The notes below the pieces were generated by a model. It saw only the letters and a list, made by a program, of their open reading frames with translations, was not told where the DNA came from and ran no database searches. The position numbers and the translations under genes were made by a program. This document shows, piece by piece, positions 19,645 through 30,700 of a stretch of DNA of 64,000 nucleotides. The stretch is from an uncultured Clostridia bacterium. GTDB lineage: Bacteria > Bacillota > Clostridia > Christensenellales > Borkfalkiaceae. Each line of letters starts with the position of its first letter. Position 1 is the stretch's first letter. The stretch spans positions 91,689 to 155,688 of the forward strand of contig CANQFA010000003.1 in NCBI GenBank assembly GCA_947597925.1, written 5' to 3'.

Positions 19645-22436
19645 TCTTGATGTTCCGCCTTTTTCGCCCTGTATTCTCGGATGATCTCATGCGGCCACTT
19701 GAACTTGAACTTGCGCACGAGGATATCGATGAGGAAGAGGACCATTGCCGTGATCATGAAGGCGAGCCGAGGGTCATAGACTCTCTGGATCACGGGGATG
19801 AGCCCTTCGATGGCGCCCCAAGGCTCCTCTTCGGGGATGACCCGTCCGCCGCCGTTCTCCGCGATCTCCGCGAGCAGTGCGCCGTTGTCCGTAGAGCCGT
19901 CGGTGTCCTGCCATTCGGTATATTCGGCGGAATAGGCAAAGCCCTTATAGATCTCCGCTTCGGCGGTGACTTCGCCCGCCGCATTGCGCCGTCTCACCTC
20001 GATGCGGTAGACGCCGCTCGTCTTGATCACGAAGTTGCAGCGCGAATAGCCGTTGTCCGCACCGAGATAGGTAGTGACATAGACATCGCTGCGCACTTCC
20101 TCTTCGGGGACATTCAGAGAGATCCTCTGCTCTCCCCCTTCGGACAGGAGGACGATCTCGCCCTCCAATACATCGCCCTCTTCGAGCGGAGCCGAGATGC
20201 CGAGCTGGTTCATGTAGTTCTCTTCGCGCAGGTTGAGCTTGATCTCCTGCGTGCGGATGCTCTCGAGGGGCATGAGGCCCGCGACGACATTCTGGATAAA
20301 GCGCTTGCCGCAGGCGTCCGCGAGGAAGGCCTCCGACCAATCGCCGTAGACGTCGCACATGAAGCTGCCCACTTTGCCCATGCCGAATTTCCACTCCGAA
20401 TAGATGGGTACGCCGAACTCCCCTACCATGAAGGTGTCGGCGGTGACGCGGGCGCGCGTGCCGAAGTAGCCGTCGAGGGTGGTCTTCATCTGCCAGCGCG
20501 TGGAGATGCCGCTCACGTTCTCGACGCCGTTGGGGTCAAACCCCGCCGCGAGGTTGGAGAGCGGGTCATTGATGATGGGATGGAACTCCTTCTGTGCGGA
20601 TTCCTTGATGGCCTCCGCACGCAGGTCGTCCTGCATGACGATGGAGAGCTGGGAGAGGTCGTCGACGAGATAGGTCTCGCCGCCCGTGGGCACCGAAATG
20701 CGGTCCATGCGGTCAAATCCGTCCGCATCCATGCCGATCGCGATGATGGAGATGGAGATGTCATTCTCCTCGTGGTAGTTGAGCGCGAGGGGAAGATATT
20801 CCTCCTCGGGCTCGGTGGGCGCACCGTCGGAGACAATGATGATGTGCTTCTTGTCCACCTTATCGCTGATGGACTTGAGCGCATCGCCCGCACGGCGGAT
20901 GGCGCTGGAATAAGTCGTGTTACCCTGCGCCCTGACCGAATTGATCGCCTCCTTGATGATGGCGTCCTGTGTACGGGGAGTCGGGGACAGCACATTGCCC
21001 GTGGTCGTGGACAGCGTGACGATGCCCACATAGTCGCGCTCGTTGAGCACGTCGAGACAGTCGAGCGCACCCTCCTTGGCGGCCTCGAGCTTTTCCCCCG
21101 CCATGGAGCCCGAGACGTCTATGACGATCTCGACGCCGACGGGAGGCGTATAGTTGATGGCCTGCACGGGCAGCATCTGCTGCAGGAGGGTATTTGCGAG
21201 GTCGCTGCGCTTGTAGGCATGCGCCTGCCCCTCGGCCGTTCCGCCCGTGGTAAAGAGCCCGCCGCCCGCATTGTACACATAGTTATAGAGCAGGGCGTCG
21301 AATCCCGCAGGCAGGTCGGAATTTGCGATGTTGTTGAGGATGACCTGATCGTAGTTGCACAGGGCTTCGAGTGTCTTGGGCAGGCTCTCGGCGTCCGTCC
21401 TGACATTGACGACGGTCGGCTCATAAGGGACCTCCGCGTCGCCGAGGATGGAGGTGAGCTTGTCGGACTGCCCCTCTTCCTGCTGGAGGATGAGCACCCG
21501 CGTAAAGACCTCTACGTTGAAATAGGAGCAATAGCTGTTGTTCTCGGCGAGGCCGTCGTTTACCGTCTCCACGCGCACGACCACCTCGTGGACACCTTGC
21601 TCGGTGAAGGACTTGCGAAAGGTGACGCTCTGGCTTCCCGCAATGAGAGGCACTTCCTGCACCCCCGTCTCGGTATCGAGGGAGCCGTTGTCATAGAGCT
21701 CCACGGTCGCCATGCGGTCGCCCTGCGTACTCACGAGCTGCACGTCGAGGGAGAACTCCTCGTTGATGCCGATGTGATAGTCGGGGAAGACGATATCCTG
21801 CACGCGGAGGCTGTCCCCGGGGTCCGCTTCGGTGATATTCACGGTGTCCACGCGGATGCCCTGCGCCGCGATCGAGCGGACGATGGTGCGGGCGTTTTCA
21901 TCCGTCTGTTTTCCGTCCGTGATGAGGATGATCTTGGCGGATTCGGGATAGTGGAAGAGGGATGCGCCGTAGCGGAGCGCCGCGGCGATATCGGTCGCCG
22001 TCGTGTCGGGGTAGTCCGTCGTCGCATAATAATCGTTCAGAAGGCGGTCGGGATCGGACGTGAAGGGTACGACATAGCGCTGATCGAAGCCGAAGGTGAC
22101 GATGCCGATATTGTACCCGTCATACGAGCTCTCCTGCACGACCTGCTCCACAAAGCGGTCACGGCGGTCCGAACAATAGTCCTCGGTGTCGGAGACATCG
22201 ACGAGGAGGAGGACCTCGTTTTCATCATTGTGGATGGAATAGTGGAAGGTGATGCCCGAGAGCGCCAGAATGGCGAGCAGCATGACCAACCCGTGCATGA
22301 TCATGGAGATGATGCGGTTGCGGGTGCGCCTGTACCGCTTGGAGAGCAAGAAGTACGGAAGCACCGTGAGGACGGCTGCGGGGATGAGGAGCAGAAGCAG
22401 CCAGGGATATGCAAATTGAATGGAAAATCCTTGCAT
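19641..22436 (-). CDS. Membrane protein with two VWA domains (Bat-like)
   Basis: 931 aa. Two N-terminal transmembrane segments (about residues 8-25 and 45-62) in the BatA arrangement precede a first VWA domain whose MIDAS is degenerate (DVSDT). A middle region resembles the class I glutamine-amidotransferase-like fold often found in such proteins. A second, complete VWA domain follows (DVSGSM MIDAS, later VSDGAPTEP) at about residues 430-620, then beta-rich sequence and a transmembrane segment near the C-terminus. GGAGG precedes the start. Proteins of this kind partner with MoxR ATPases. Overlaps the downstream LRR gene (ATGA) and follows the other VWA gene by 12 nt. Confidence 0.85.
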   Translation of the reverse strand: MQGFSIQFAYPWLLLLLIPAAVLTVLPYFLLSKRYRRTRNRIISMIMHGLVMLLAILALSGITFHYSIHNDENEVLLLVDVSDTEDYCSDRRDRFVEQVVQESSYDGYNIGIVTFGFDQRYVVPFTSDPDRLLNDYYATTDYPDTTATDIAAALRYGASLFHYPESAKIILITDGKQTDENARTIVRSIAAQGIRVDTVNITEADPGDSLRVQDIVFPDYHIGINEEFSLDVQLVSTQGDRMATVELYDNGSLDTETGVQEVPLIAGSQSVTFRKSFTEQGVHEVVVRVETVNDGLAENNSYCSYFNVEVFTRVLILQQEEGQSDKLTSILGDAEVPYEPTVVNVRTDAESLPKTLEALCNYDQVILNNIANSDLPAGFDALLYNYVYNAGGGLFTTGGTAEGQAHAYKRSDLANTLLQQMLPVQAINYTPPVGVEIVIDVSGSMAGEKLEAAKEGALDCLDVLNERDYVGIVTLSTTTGNVLSPTPRTQDAIIKEAINSVRAQGNTTYSSAIRRAGDALKSISDKVDKKHIIIVSDGAPTEPEEEYLPLALNYHEENDISISIIAIGMDADGFDRMDRISVPTGGETYLVDDLSQLSIVMQDDLRAEAIKESAQKEFHPIINDPLSNLAAGFDPNGVENVSGISTRWQMKTTLDGYFGTRARVTADTFMVGEFGVPIYSEWKFGMGKVGSFMCDVYGDWSEAFLADACGKRFIQNVVAGLMPLESIRTQEIKLNLREENYMNQLGISAPLEEGDVLEGEIVLLSEGGEQRISLNVPEEEVRSDVYVTTYLGADNGYSRCNFVIKTSGVYRIEVRRRNAAGEVTAEAEIYKGFAYSAEYTEWQDTDGSTDNGALLAEIAENGGGRVIPEEEPWGAIEGLIPVIQRVYDPRLAFMITAMVLFLIDILVRKFKFKWPHEIIREYRAKKAEHQE

Positions 22437-22448
22437 TCTTCTACCTCC

Positions 22449-24467
22449 TTACGATTTTTCGCGCGAATGGAGCGCCCATTCGGCAAAGAGCAGAGCGACG
22501 AGTGCCGCCGCGAACCAGACGAGCAGATCGTCGATCCGGTCTGTGGCCTCCTGCTCCGCGAAGGGATCGGCGAGAGCCTCGTCCTCGGCATTGATGTTGC
22601 TTTCCTCGGCGGGCGTGCGCACATAGATCTTCTGCTGTGCACGCTTTCCGAAGTAGGTCGTCACGTCGAAGGTATACGTCCCGGGCATGTCGAAACTGCG
22701 CACGACGGGAAGATCTTCGTCGGTAAACTCGACGGGTTCGAAGACGCCCTGCTCGCTGGAGAGAGTCGCCTTGGGCCCGCGTCCGTTGATCGTGACGTTT
22801 TCATTGACATTGAAGGTATTCCCCACCACGGTAGACGGAAGGAAATAGTCGAACATGTTGTACCACAAGCTGACCCATTCGATGGGCTGCAGGGCGAGGT
22901 TGGAGTCGTGGATGCTGAAGCACATGACCGCCGTCTTGATCTCCTTGTCGTTGCGGACGAGGAGCATGGGCGCATTGTTGCAGGTCATGAGGACATCGTA
23001 TTCTTCGGAATAGCTGACCTCCACATAGCTGCTGATCTGGATCTCGCCCGCGGACACATTGCGAAGGAGTGGATGCTCGGGCATCTCCGCATTCAGCGAC
23101 ACCATGCGGCCGTCGCCGAAGGGGACCTGACGCATCGCCGTGATGCCCGATCCCGCGGGAGAGCCCAAGGGATCGAGGAGGATGGATACGCCGTCCACGG
23201 GGAGCAGGTCGGGCATGTAGTGCTCGAAGATGTACACGTCGTAGCCCTCGGTCTCGGGGTGCCACCCCTGCTGGACTTCGGTAACCTGGATATCCCAACG
23301 GTCGGAAAAGGCATCCTGAATGACGGGCAGAATCCCATAGACGAAGGGGTTGGGACCGACCATATTCGTATGGCCGCTCGAGTACTGCACCTTGATGACC
23401 TCTTTGAGCCCGCCGTAGAGGTAGAAGCTGTTGTCGACCTTCAGGCTGTCCGCTTCGTCCACAAAGACCTCGATGGAGTTGAAGGTATAGAAGCGATTCG
23501 AGTCCGAAAGTCTGCAGTAGAGGACATCCTGCGTGTCCTGGGGTTCATCCCCTCCCCCATCTTTAGGAAAATAGCGGAAGATGACCGTCTTGGTGCGGTC
23601 GCCGTCGCAGAATACGGAGAAGGGCTCGATGGTCAGTTCGCGTCCGCCCTGCTCGGCGTCGATGGCGTTCGCCCCGTGGACCTGCACATTGAGGTCCACC
23701 TGTCGGTCGGTGCCATAGCACGCGAGCTCCACGGTGAGCTGATAGAAGCCGTCGTCGAGTTCGGCGTGGGCATTGAGGATGGCGACATTCCACTCCCCCG
23801 TCGCCCGCACGGGGACCACGGTGATATCCTCGGGCGTATACTGGAACGTCTTGTCCGTATAGACGCGGATGCGCGCGTAAGGATTGGCGGCGAGCGTCTC
23901 CTCGCTCAGGCGCATGGCGGCATCGAAGTCGGCGCTGCCGTAAGAGCAGTGATAGACCTCCTCCCCTCCCTCTTTGAGTTCGGTAAGTGCCGAAATCGCG
24001 CCCGCGGGCGACACGCGCGTGCGATAATAGAAGGGCGAATCATCCGCGATAATGACGGACACACGCCCGCCCGCGGCGATGATGTCGCTGTTGCGGAAAT
24101 CGGCGGCGGCAAGGTCGAGTGCGCGGTCGAAGCGGGTCTCCCCTTCCGTCGTCTCCGTGTACATGCTCATGGAAGAGTCGATGATCGCGATGAGTTCATT
24201 TTCATCTCCCGCCGCCTGATAGACGATGGCGGGCTGGGTCATGATGAGGGACATGGCCGTGAGAATGAGCACCTGACAGAGGAAAATGAGGATATTGCGG
24301 AGCTTGCTCGTGGGAAGCCGCCGCTTCTTGTACTTGAGGCTCAGCTTCCAGACAAAGGTACTGTTGATGTGCCGCGTCTGGTAGTTGGGCCGTATGATAT
24401 AGATGATGATGAGCGCCAGGACGCCGAGAAGCCCCAAAAGTCCGAGCGGCAAAAGTAACTGCATCAT
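22449..24467 (-). CDS. BatA-like membrane protein with VWA domain
   Basis: 672 aa. It begins with a BatA N-terminal module: a transmembrane segment (about residues 5-25), a basic loop, and a second transmembrane segment at about 58-78. A VWA domain follows with a good DxSxS MIDAS (DSSMS). The rest is extracytoplasmic, with a C-terminal transmembrane segment (FAAALVALLFAEWAL). It overlaps the DUF58 gene by ATGA, which fixes the start. Within the operon it is the expected membrane partner of MoxR and the DUF58 protein; the target it helps assemble is not known. Confidence 0.85.
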   Translation of the reverse strand: MMQLLLPLGLLGLLGVLALIIIYIIRPNYQTRHINSTFVWKLSLKYKKRRLPTSKLRNILIFLCQVLILTAMSLIMTQPAIVYQAAGDENELIAIIDSSMSMYTETTEGETRFDRALDLAAADFRNSDIIAAGGRVSVIIADDSPFYYRTRVSPAGAISALTELKEGGEEVYHCSYGSADFDAAMRLSEETLAANPYARIRVYTDKTFQYTPEDITVVPVRATGEWNVAILNAHAELDDGFYQLTVELACYGTDRQVDLNVQVHGANAIDAEQGGRELTIEPFSVFCDGDRTKTVIFRYFPKDGGGDEPQDTQDVLYCRLSDSNRFYTFNSIEVFVDEADSLKVDNSFYLYGGLKEVIKVQYSSGHTNMVGPNPFVYGILPVIQDAFSDRWDIQVTEVQQGWHPETEGYDVYIFEHYMPDLLPVDGVSILLDPLGSPAGSGITAMRQVPFGDGRMVSLNAEMPEHPLLRNVSAGEIQISSYVEVSYSEEYDVLMTCNNAPMLLVRNDKEIKTAVMCFSIHDSNLALQPIEWVSLWYNMFDYFLPSTVVGNTFNVNENVTINGRGPKATLSSEQGVFEPVEFTDEDLPVVRSFDMPGTYTFDVTTYFGKRAQQKIYVRTPAEESNINAEDEALADPFAEQEATDRIDDLLVWFAAALVALLFAEWALHSREKS

Positions 24468-25363
24468 GACATGATACCTACCTTCAGAAGCTCGCCAAAG
24501 AGAACGTGCTCAATGGGCTTCTCCGTGTCGACAGAGAGGAAAGTCGCCCCTCTTCGCTTGCAGAAGGAGCCGATGCCCTCCACGAAATCATGGAATGCCT
24601 CGGCATAAGCAGCCAGCATGCTGCGCGTGATGCGGATGCGCATGTTGCGCGTATCGGACGAGTCGACGGCCTCCGAGTCGATGAGGTTGACGCGGCCGTC
24701 GTAGGAGGGATCCCGCTCGTCGGGCGTCAGGATCTGCAGGAGGAGGACCTGCCGCTTCTTATAGAGCAGATAGTCGACCGCCTTTTTCCAGTCGCTCTCG
24801 GTAAAGAAATCGGATATGATGACGGAGAGGCCGTTGTTGTCCCCCGTCCCCGTGCAGCTCTTTACGCATTTTTCGATATTCGTCTCGCCCGAAAAGGTCG
24901 TTGCCTCGAGCTCGCCCATCGCGCGGAAAAAGGCGTTCTTCCCCACCATCGTGCCGAAGGGATCGTCCGCAGTCTCTCCCCGCATGAAGTTGATGGAGAG
25001 CTTATCCATGTTCTGAACGGCCAAAAAGCCGAGCGCCGCAGTCGCGGCGACGGCATAGGCAGCCTTGCGCGGATCCTCACTGCCCATGGAGGCAGAACAG
25101 TCCAAAAAGATCTGGACCTGCATCTGTCTCTCATCGGTATAGAGTCTCAAAAAGTATTTTTCGAACCGGCTGAAGAGATTCCAGTCGATGCGGCGGATAT
25201 CGTCGCCGAGCTGATATTCTCTGAAATCTGCAAACTCCACCGTCTGCCCATAGGTTTTGACGAGGTGCTTTCCGCCGAAGTATCCCGCAAGGCTCGTTTT
25301 CAAATTTAACGACATCGCCTCCAGCCTGCTGAAGAACGCGTCGTTCAGAAGAGAACCTTTCAC
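24464..25363 (-). CDS. DUF58 domain protein (VWA-like, MoxR partner)
   Basis: 299 aa, starting at a GTG. Family alignment begins at LLNDAFFSRLE, which supports this start over the internal ATG at residue 16. The hallmark DUF58 block EFADFREYQLGDDIRRIDWN is present, followed by a VWA-like fold with a metal-binding DCSASM motif. DUF58 proteins are regularly encoded beside MoxR ATPases and are thought to act with them as chaperone-type complexes. It lies 24 nt after moxR and overlaps the BatA-like gene by 4 nt. Confidence 0.9.
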   Translation of the reverse strand: MKGSLLNDAFFSRLEAMSLNLKTSLAGYFGGKHLVKTYGQTVEFADFREYQLGDDIRRIDWNLFSRFEKYFLRLYTDERQMQVQIFLDCSASMGSEDPRKAAYAVAATAALGFLAVQNMDKLSINFMRGETADDPFGTMVGKNAFFRAMGELEATTFSGETNIEKCVKSCTGTGDNNGLSVIISDFFTESDWKKAVDYLLYKKRQVLLLQILTPDERDPSYDGRVNLIDSEAVDSSDTRNMRIRITRSMLAAYAEAFHDFVEGIGSFCKRRGATFLSVDTEKPIEHVLFGELLKVGIMS

Positions 25364-25387
25364 TGATCGGTACCTGTACCCGCGATA

Positions 25388-26380
25388 TTATTTTTTCTGC
25401 TTTTTATCCACCTCGGCGATGACCATGCGAATGACCTCGTCCGTCGAGATGCGGTCTGCGACAGCCTCGAAATTGAGCTTGATGCGGTGACGGAGCACGG
25501 GGTAAGCGAGCTCGAGAAGGTCGCTGTATGCGACGTTGAAGCGCCCCTTGATGAGGGCGAGGACCTTTGCGGCGGAGATGATCGCCTGTCCCGCACGGGG
25601 GCTGGCGCCCACGCGGATGTACTTTTTCGCCGCTTCCGTCGCGCACTCCCCTTCGGGGTGGGTGGCGGCGACCAGCACCATGGCGTACTTCATGACATCT
25701 TCGGCGACGGGGATCTGGTTGGCGGTCTCGCGCATCTTGAGGAGCTCTTCGCCCGTGCAGGCGGCGTCGGCGACTTCGGCCATCGTCTTCTGCGTCAGGT
25801 TGACGATCTGCATGAGCTCGTCGAGCGAGGGATCGGGCACGATGAGTTTAAACATGAAGCGGTCCATCTGCGCCTCGGGCAGCGGATAGGTACCGTCCTG
25901 CTCGATGGGGTTCTGCGTGGCGAGCACGAAGAAGGGCTCATTGAGCTTGCGCGATACACCCATGACCGTGACGGTGTGCTCCTGCATCGCCTCGAGGAGG
26001 GCCGACTGCGTCTTGGGCGTCGCACGGTTGATCTCGTCCGCGAGGATGATGTTCGCGAACACGGGGCCGGGCTGGAAGGAGAACTTGGAGTTGCCCGTCT
26101 CATCCTTGATGATGATGTTGGTACCCGTGACGTCCGCGGGCATGAGGTCGGGCGTGAACTGGATACGAGAGAAGGGAAGGGAGAAAACTCTGCCCAAGGT
26201 TCTGACAAGTCTCGTCTTGCCGACGCCGGGCACGCCCTCCAAAAGGACGTTGCCGCCCGCGATCATCGCGATGACCGTTCCGCGCACGACGTCTTCCTGT
26301 CCGATGACGTCGCGGGAGATCTGCTTGAAGATGTTGGCACACTGTTCGCTGAACTGGCTGATGTCTTTTTCTGTTACCAT
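25388..26380 (-). CDS. MoxR-family AAA+ ATPase
   Basis: 330 aa, typical MoxR (AAA_3) length. Walker A GVPGVGKT, Walker B ILADEINR, the sensor region ATQNPIEQDGTYPLPEAQ and the C-terminal lid with SPRAGQA are intact. MoxR proteins form hexamers that mature or assemble other protein complexes through VWA/MIDAS partners. All expected partners (DUF58 and two VWA membrane proteins) follow in the same operon. The ribosome site is weak (GTGAG). Confidence 0.95.
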   Translation of the reverse strand: MVTEKDISQFSEQCANIFKQISRDVIGQEDVVRGTVIAMIAGGNVLLEGVPGVGKTRLVRTLGRVFSLPFSRIQFTPDLMPADVTGTNIIIKDETGNSKFSFQPGPVFANIILADEINRATPKTQSALLEAMQEHTVTVMGVSRKLNEPFFVLATQNPIEQDGTYPLPEAQMDRFMFKLIVPDPSLDELMQIVNLTQKTMAEVADAACTGEELLKMRETANQIPVAEDVMKYAMVLVAATHPEGECATEAAKKYIRVGASPRAGQAIISAAKVLALIKGRFNVAYSDLLELAYPVLRHRIKLNFEAVADRISTDEVIRMVIAEVDKKQKK

Positions 26381-26419
26381 TTTTTGTATCTCACTTTTAT
26401 ATTGATTTTTGCATCTTGA

Positions 26420-27616
26420 TCAGCCGCCGAGGGCTTCGTGGGCGGCATCGGTGACCCTATCGGCGGCACCGGACGAACCGTCGTCGTCTTCATCTTCCCC
26501 TTCTTCCGAGGCCTTGGTGCCGATATTGTCCATGTAGTCGGAGATATACCCCTTCATCTCGTCGCTGATGCTGCTGTCCGCATTGAGACGGTCCTGCATG
26601 GAATCGTAGGCGTCATTGAAGAAGTCCCCGTAGTAGTGGTTGCTGTCGTAGATCTGCGCGTTGCTCATGTCATGAGGCACGTCGTTCTCCGGCGTCTCCT
26701 GGTCGGGATCGGGCTCGGGTTCGGGCTGATCTTCGAGCCAATCGGGGTAGTTGGGCTTTCCGCCCCCGCCGCCGCTGAGATCGAGATAGAGGTCATCCAC
26801 AAAGCCATAGCCGTAGAAATCTCCGATATAGGCAAAGGTCGCCGAGACGTCGATCGTGCCATTTACATCGAGGTCTTCGCGGTAGGGCGAGCGCACGCCG
26901 TCCGACCAGCTGACGAAGATGAACCCCTCGGAGGGAAGGGCATACACGGCGGGAGCGTCTTCCCCTTGCGTGACCTCTATGGCCCCGGTCACGGGAACGG
27001 CTTCTTCCTTCCCGTCGGCCCATTCGCGCGTCCAGTACACGATGTACCCCGTGTCATAGCCCGTGCCCACGCTGTAGGTGCAGGTATAGGTGAAGCGGAA
27101 CTCCTCCCCTCTCACGAGTGCAATGCCGCTCGGAATCGCGCCCGAGTAGTAGAGCGAAGAGATGGTGGTGCCGCCCGCAAGTCCCACGACCAGGGAGACG
27201 ACGAGCGCCACGATGAGGGAGATCGAGATCACGATCTTCAGAAGCATGGAGTCGACCGACTGCATGGCGTGGATGGCGTCCTCGCGCTGACGGGAGGCGA
27301 TGTACGAGTCGTCCCCCTCGAGTTCGAGCATGGTGAGCAGACGCTCTTCAAGCCCGAGCGCGTCCACGCGGACGGCGATCTCCTTGCTCGTGGGGCGGAA
27401 CTTCAGGAAGTACAAAAGGAGGCTCGTGGCGGTGACGCCGAGGACGAAGAGCCCTATCGCGAGCCACAGCCCGCCCTTGAACCCGAAGAACCAACTGAGG
27501 AGTGCAGAGACGAGGAGCGCGCAGCTGCCTGCGATGAGCCCGTAGAGCAGAGACTTCACGATCCCTTCCCGCGCGATGCGCCTGTGATACTTGCGGAACA
27601 ACGTATCGTTTTTCAT
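26420..27616 (-). CDS. Membrane protein of the MoxR operon, DUF4175-like
   Basis: The track starts at a GTG (27625); the ATG at 27616 is preferred because AAGGAG lies 8 nt upstream. 398 aa. Two transmembrane segments (about residues 20-60) lead to a segment like that of DUF4175 proteins (VRVDALGLEERLLTMLELE), then a third transmembrane segment near residue 125. An extracytoplasmic domain with InlB-like features (GFIFVSWSDGVRSPY) and a long acidic proline/glutamate tail rich in EPEPDPDQ complete it. DUF4175-like proteins occur in Bat/MoxR loci. It lies 137 nt after the giant LRR gene and 39 nt before moxR. Confidence 0.65.
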   Translation of the reverse strand: MKNDTLFRKYHRRIAREGIVKSLLYGLIAGSCALLVSALLSWFFGFKGGLWLAIGLFVLGVTATSLLLYFLKFRPTSKEIAVRVDALGLEERLLTMLELEGDDSYIASRQREDAIHAMQSVDSMLLKIVISISLIVALVVSLVVGLAGGTTISSLYYSGAIPSGIALVRGEEFRFTYTCTYSVGTGYDTGYIVYWTREWADGKEEAVPVTGAIEVTQGEDAPAVYALPSEGFIFVSWSDGVRSPYREDLDVNGTIDVSATFAYIGDFYGYGFVDDLYLDLSGGGGGKPNYPDWLEDQPEPEPDPDQETPENDVPHDMSNAQIYDSNHYYGDFFNDAYDSMQDRLNADSSISDEMKGYISDYMDNIGTKASEEGEDEDDDGSSGAADRVTDAAHEALGG

Positions 27617-27753
27617 AGTTTTCACTCCTTTTTCAAATTTTATTTTTGATATGCAGATGCCCTCCGCGAAGATCCGTGAGGAAATCCGCGGGGGGACTGC
27701 ATTTTCGTCAGGTAAATTTTACCGACATGTGGGGGGAAGCTCCCCTTTCGGCA

Positions 27754-30700
27754 TCATGCCTGCGTACCGTAGTCAAAGACCACCTCGGCGGCGATATCTC
27801 TCAGCCATGCCACACCGCAGGAGGCGCAGGTCTCGAAGCGGCTGTTGCGCACGAGGATCCGCTGGGTCGCGGTCCAACCTGCAAACACGGTGTTCGCGAT
27901 GGTGCCGACGCCTGCCGAGAGCTCGATGCTGGGGATATTCACGCAGCCATTGAAGGCATTTGCACCGACCTCGACGATGGACTCGGAAAGCACGATACTC
28001 TTCTTAAGGCTCGTGCAATCCTGGAAGGTAGCTGAGCCGATCCTGGTCAGCGTGTCGGGAAGGTTGACTTCCTGCAGACTCGTGCAGCCCTTGAACCAAT
28101 GGTTGCCCATGCCGACGAGGTCCTCGGGAAGATGTACCGTCCTGAGCGACGTGGCATTCTGGAACACGTAGTTGGGCATGGAGCTTGCGCTGTCAAACGG
28201 GTTGCCCTCGAAGTCGATCTCCTCAAGTGCCGACTCGCTGAAGACATAGCCGCCGTCCATTTTCGTGATCGTTTCGGGGATGGTGAGCGTCTTTAAGCCG
28301 CAACCCCTGAACTCGTTCGCGTAAATCGTAGTGCGCGGTCCGAAATCGACGGATGTGAGTTTGACGCACTTGTTGAAAAGATACGAATTGACAATGCTCG
28401 GTACGTCGCCCTTATTATCGATGATCTGAGGATCGCTCTCGAACGCGACGGAGGTCACTTCACTCTCCGCGAAGGCATATTGGCCGAGCTGCGTCACCCA
28501 TGCGGGGACCGTGAACTTCGACAGCTTGCTGAGCTGGAAGGCATATGCGCCGATGACGGTGACCTGTTCGGGGACATCGAATTCGGTGATGCCGGCGCCC
28601 TTGAACGTATACGCCGGAATGGACGTGAGCGTCTCGGGATAGTCGACTTCCTGCAAGCTCTCGCAGTTCTGGAAGGTGTAGTTCCCCATCTTGGTGAGTT
28701 CTTTGGGAAGATGCACGGTGGTGAGGTTCGGACAGTCGGAGAAGGTGTAGGTCCCGAGTGTCTTCACAGTGTCGGGAAGAACGATCTCCGTGAAGGGAGC
28801 ACCTGCAAACGCATAGTTGGGGAAGCTTTCGACCGTCATTTCGGAGAGGTCGAGCTTGGTGACGCCCTCGAGCTTCAGATTCTGGAAGGAATAAGCAGCG
28901 ATCGTGGCGTTCCCGGTGATCTTGAGGGTGTTATCCGTGATGCCCGAGCCGTAAGGAACGCCGTAGATGATGACCTCCTGCGTATCGAGCTTGGTCGCGA
29001 CGAGCATGCCCGTCGAGACGTCGAACCTGGCATATCCCTGGTCGGGCTTGCTGGTGCTGGTCGAGGCGACGGTGACCTTTTCGATCGTCGTGCTGCCGTC
29101 CGCGAGGCGGAACCCGGTGATCCCGGGGCATTCGAAGAAGGCATTTTCGCCGAGGACCTGCAGCTGGCTGTTGAGCGCCACACTGCCCGTGACATAGGCG
29201 CAGTTGCGGAAGGCTTCCTTGCCGATGTGCGTGAGCTGAGCGATGTTGAGGTTCTCGATCTCCGTGAGGCTCGTGCAGTTCAGGAATACCTGGCCGCCGA
29301 CCTGCGTGATGCCCGCTGCGGGCAGACTCAACTTCTTGAGGTCGGTGCAGCCCTCGAAGGTGTGCACTGCCAAACTGTAGGTGACATTGCCCGTTGCCGT
29401 GGAAGCGAAGCGGCCGATCCCGGTCCCCGAAAGGTCGAGGGTCTGAAGGCTCGTGCAGTTCTGGAAGGTGTAAGTTCCGGCCGTCTTGATCGTTGCGGGT
29501 ACGGTGATATCTTTGAGGTTCTCGCAGCCCGCAAACATGTAGTTTCCAAGCGCCGTCGCCGTAGAGGACGAGAGGTCGATGCTCTGAAGCGCGACGCAGT
29601 TCTGGAAGAGGTTGGTCCCGAGCGCGGAGACTTTGGCGTCGTTGAAGTTGACGGTCTCGAGCTGCGAGCAGCCGCGGAACATGTAGTTGGGCAGAGCGCC
29701 CTTATAATCCTCTTCGATATTGACCGTACGGAGCGATTCGCATCCGTCGAACATATAGGTCCCGGCAGAGGCGGTGAGGTTGACGGTCGAGGGGATCGTC
29801 ACTTCGGTGAGGTTGAGGCACTTCTGGAACATGTAGTTGCCCCACGAGGTGAACTGAGCGAAGTCGCCGAGGTCGACGGAGGTGAAGCCGGTGCCCATGA
29901 AGGCGTAGTTGCCGACCTTGGTCACGCCCTCGGGCAGGGTGATCTTCGTGAGGTTCGCGCACTCTGCGAAGGTGTAGGTGGCCGACATGAAGGTGGCGCT
30001 GCCCTTGCACTTGCTGAGGTCTACCTCGGTAAATCCGCATCCGCGGAAGGCGTCTTGCCCGATCGTGGCGAGGTTCTTGAGCTGGTCAAAGTTCACGGTG
30101 GTGAGATTCGTGCAGCCCTTGAACATCGAGCGCGGGATCTCAGTGAGGTTGGCTCCGCCGACGAACTCGACCGTCGTCAGTCTTTCGCAGCCCTCAACGA
30201 TTCCGTAATATGTGGTACTGGACGAAGGAGACTTTGTGTTATAAGTGATGGTGCCGGGGAGCTTGACATTGGGGATACCGCTGTGCTGCAGGGCGCCGCA
30301 CTGGAAGCTTGAGAGCGAAGACAGGTCGTTTGGCTCATTGTCCCCGATAATGATCTCATTGAGGTTGGTGGCACCATTGAAGGCGTTGAGGCCGATGGAC
30401 TTGAAGCCCGCAGGCAGTTTCACGGTCTCGAGGTACTCGCAATCGAAGATGAAGAGACCCGTGTTTCCTGTCTGCGCCTGATCTCTCGTTGCGGAGAGGT
30501 GGTACACCTTGGTCTGGGAGAGGTCGATCTCGCTGATATTGTCGCTGCCGCGGAAGGTGTTCGTGCCAAGGAAGACAAGGCTTGTAGGGAACGTCACGGA
30601 CGTGAGCGAGGTGTCGTAGGCCAGCGCATAGTTCGCAAGGTCGGTGAGCGACGTGCACCCGGACAGGTCGAGGGACTGAAGCCCGGTGTATGCGAAGGTG

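Noticed and set aside
11858-24458. Long plus-strand ORFs (1,672 and 1,636 aa), and likewise 30499-35331 (1,610 aa) and 83-2275 minus (730 aa)
   Set aside because: All lie opposite convincing genes with signal peptides or catalytic motifs, are rich in Arg/Asp/Gly/Val, and show no family features.
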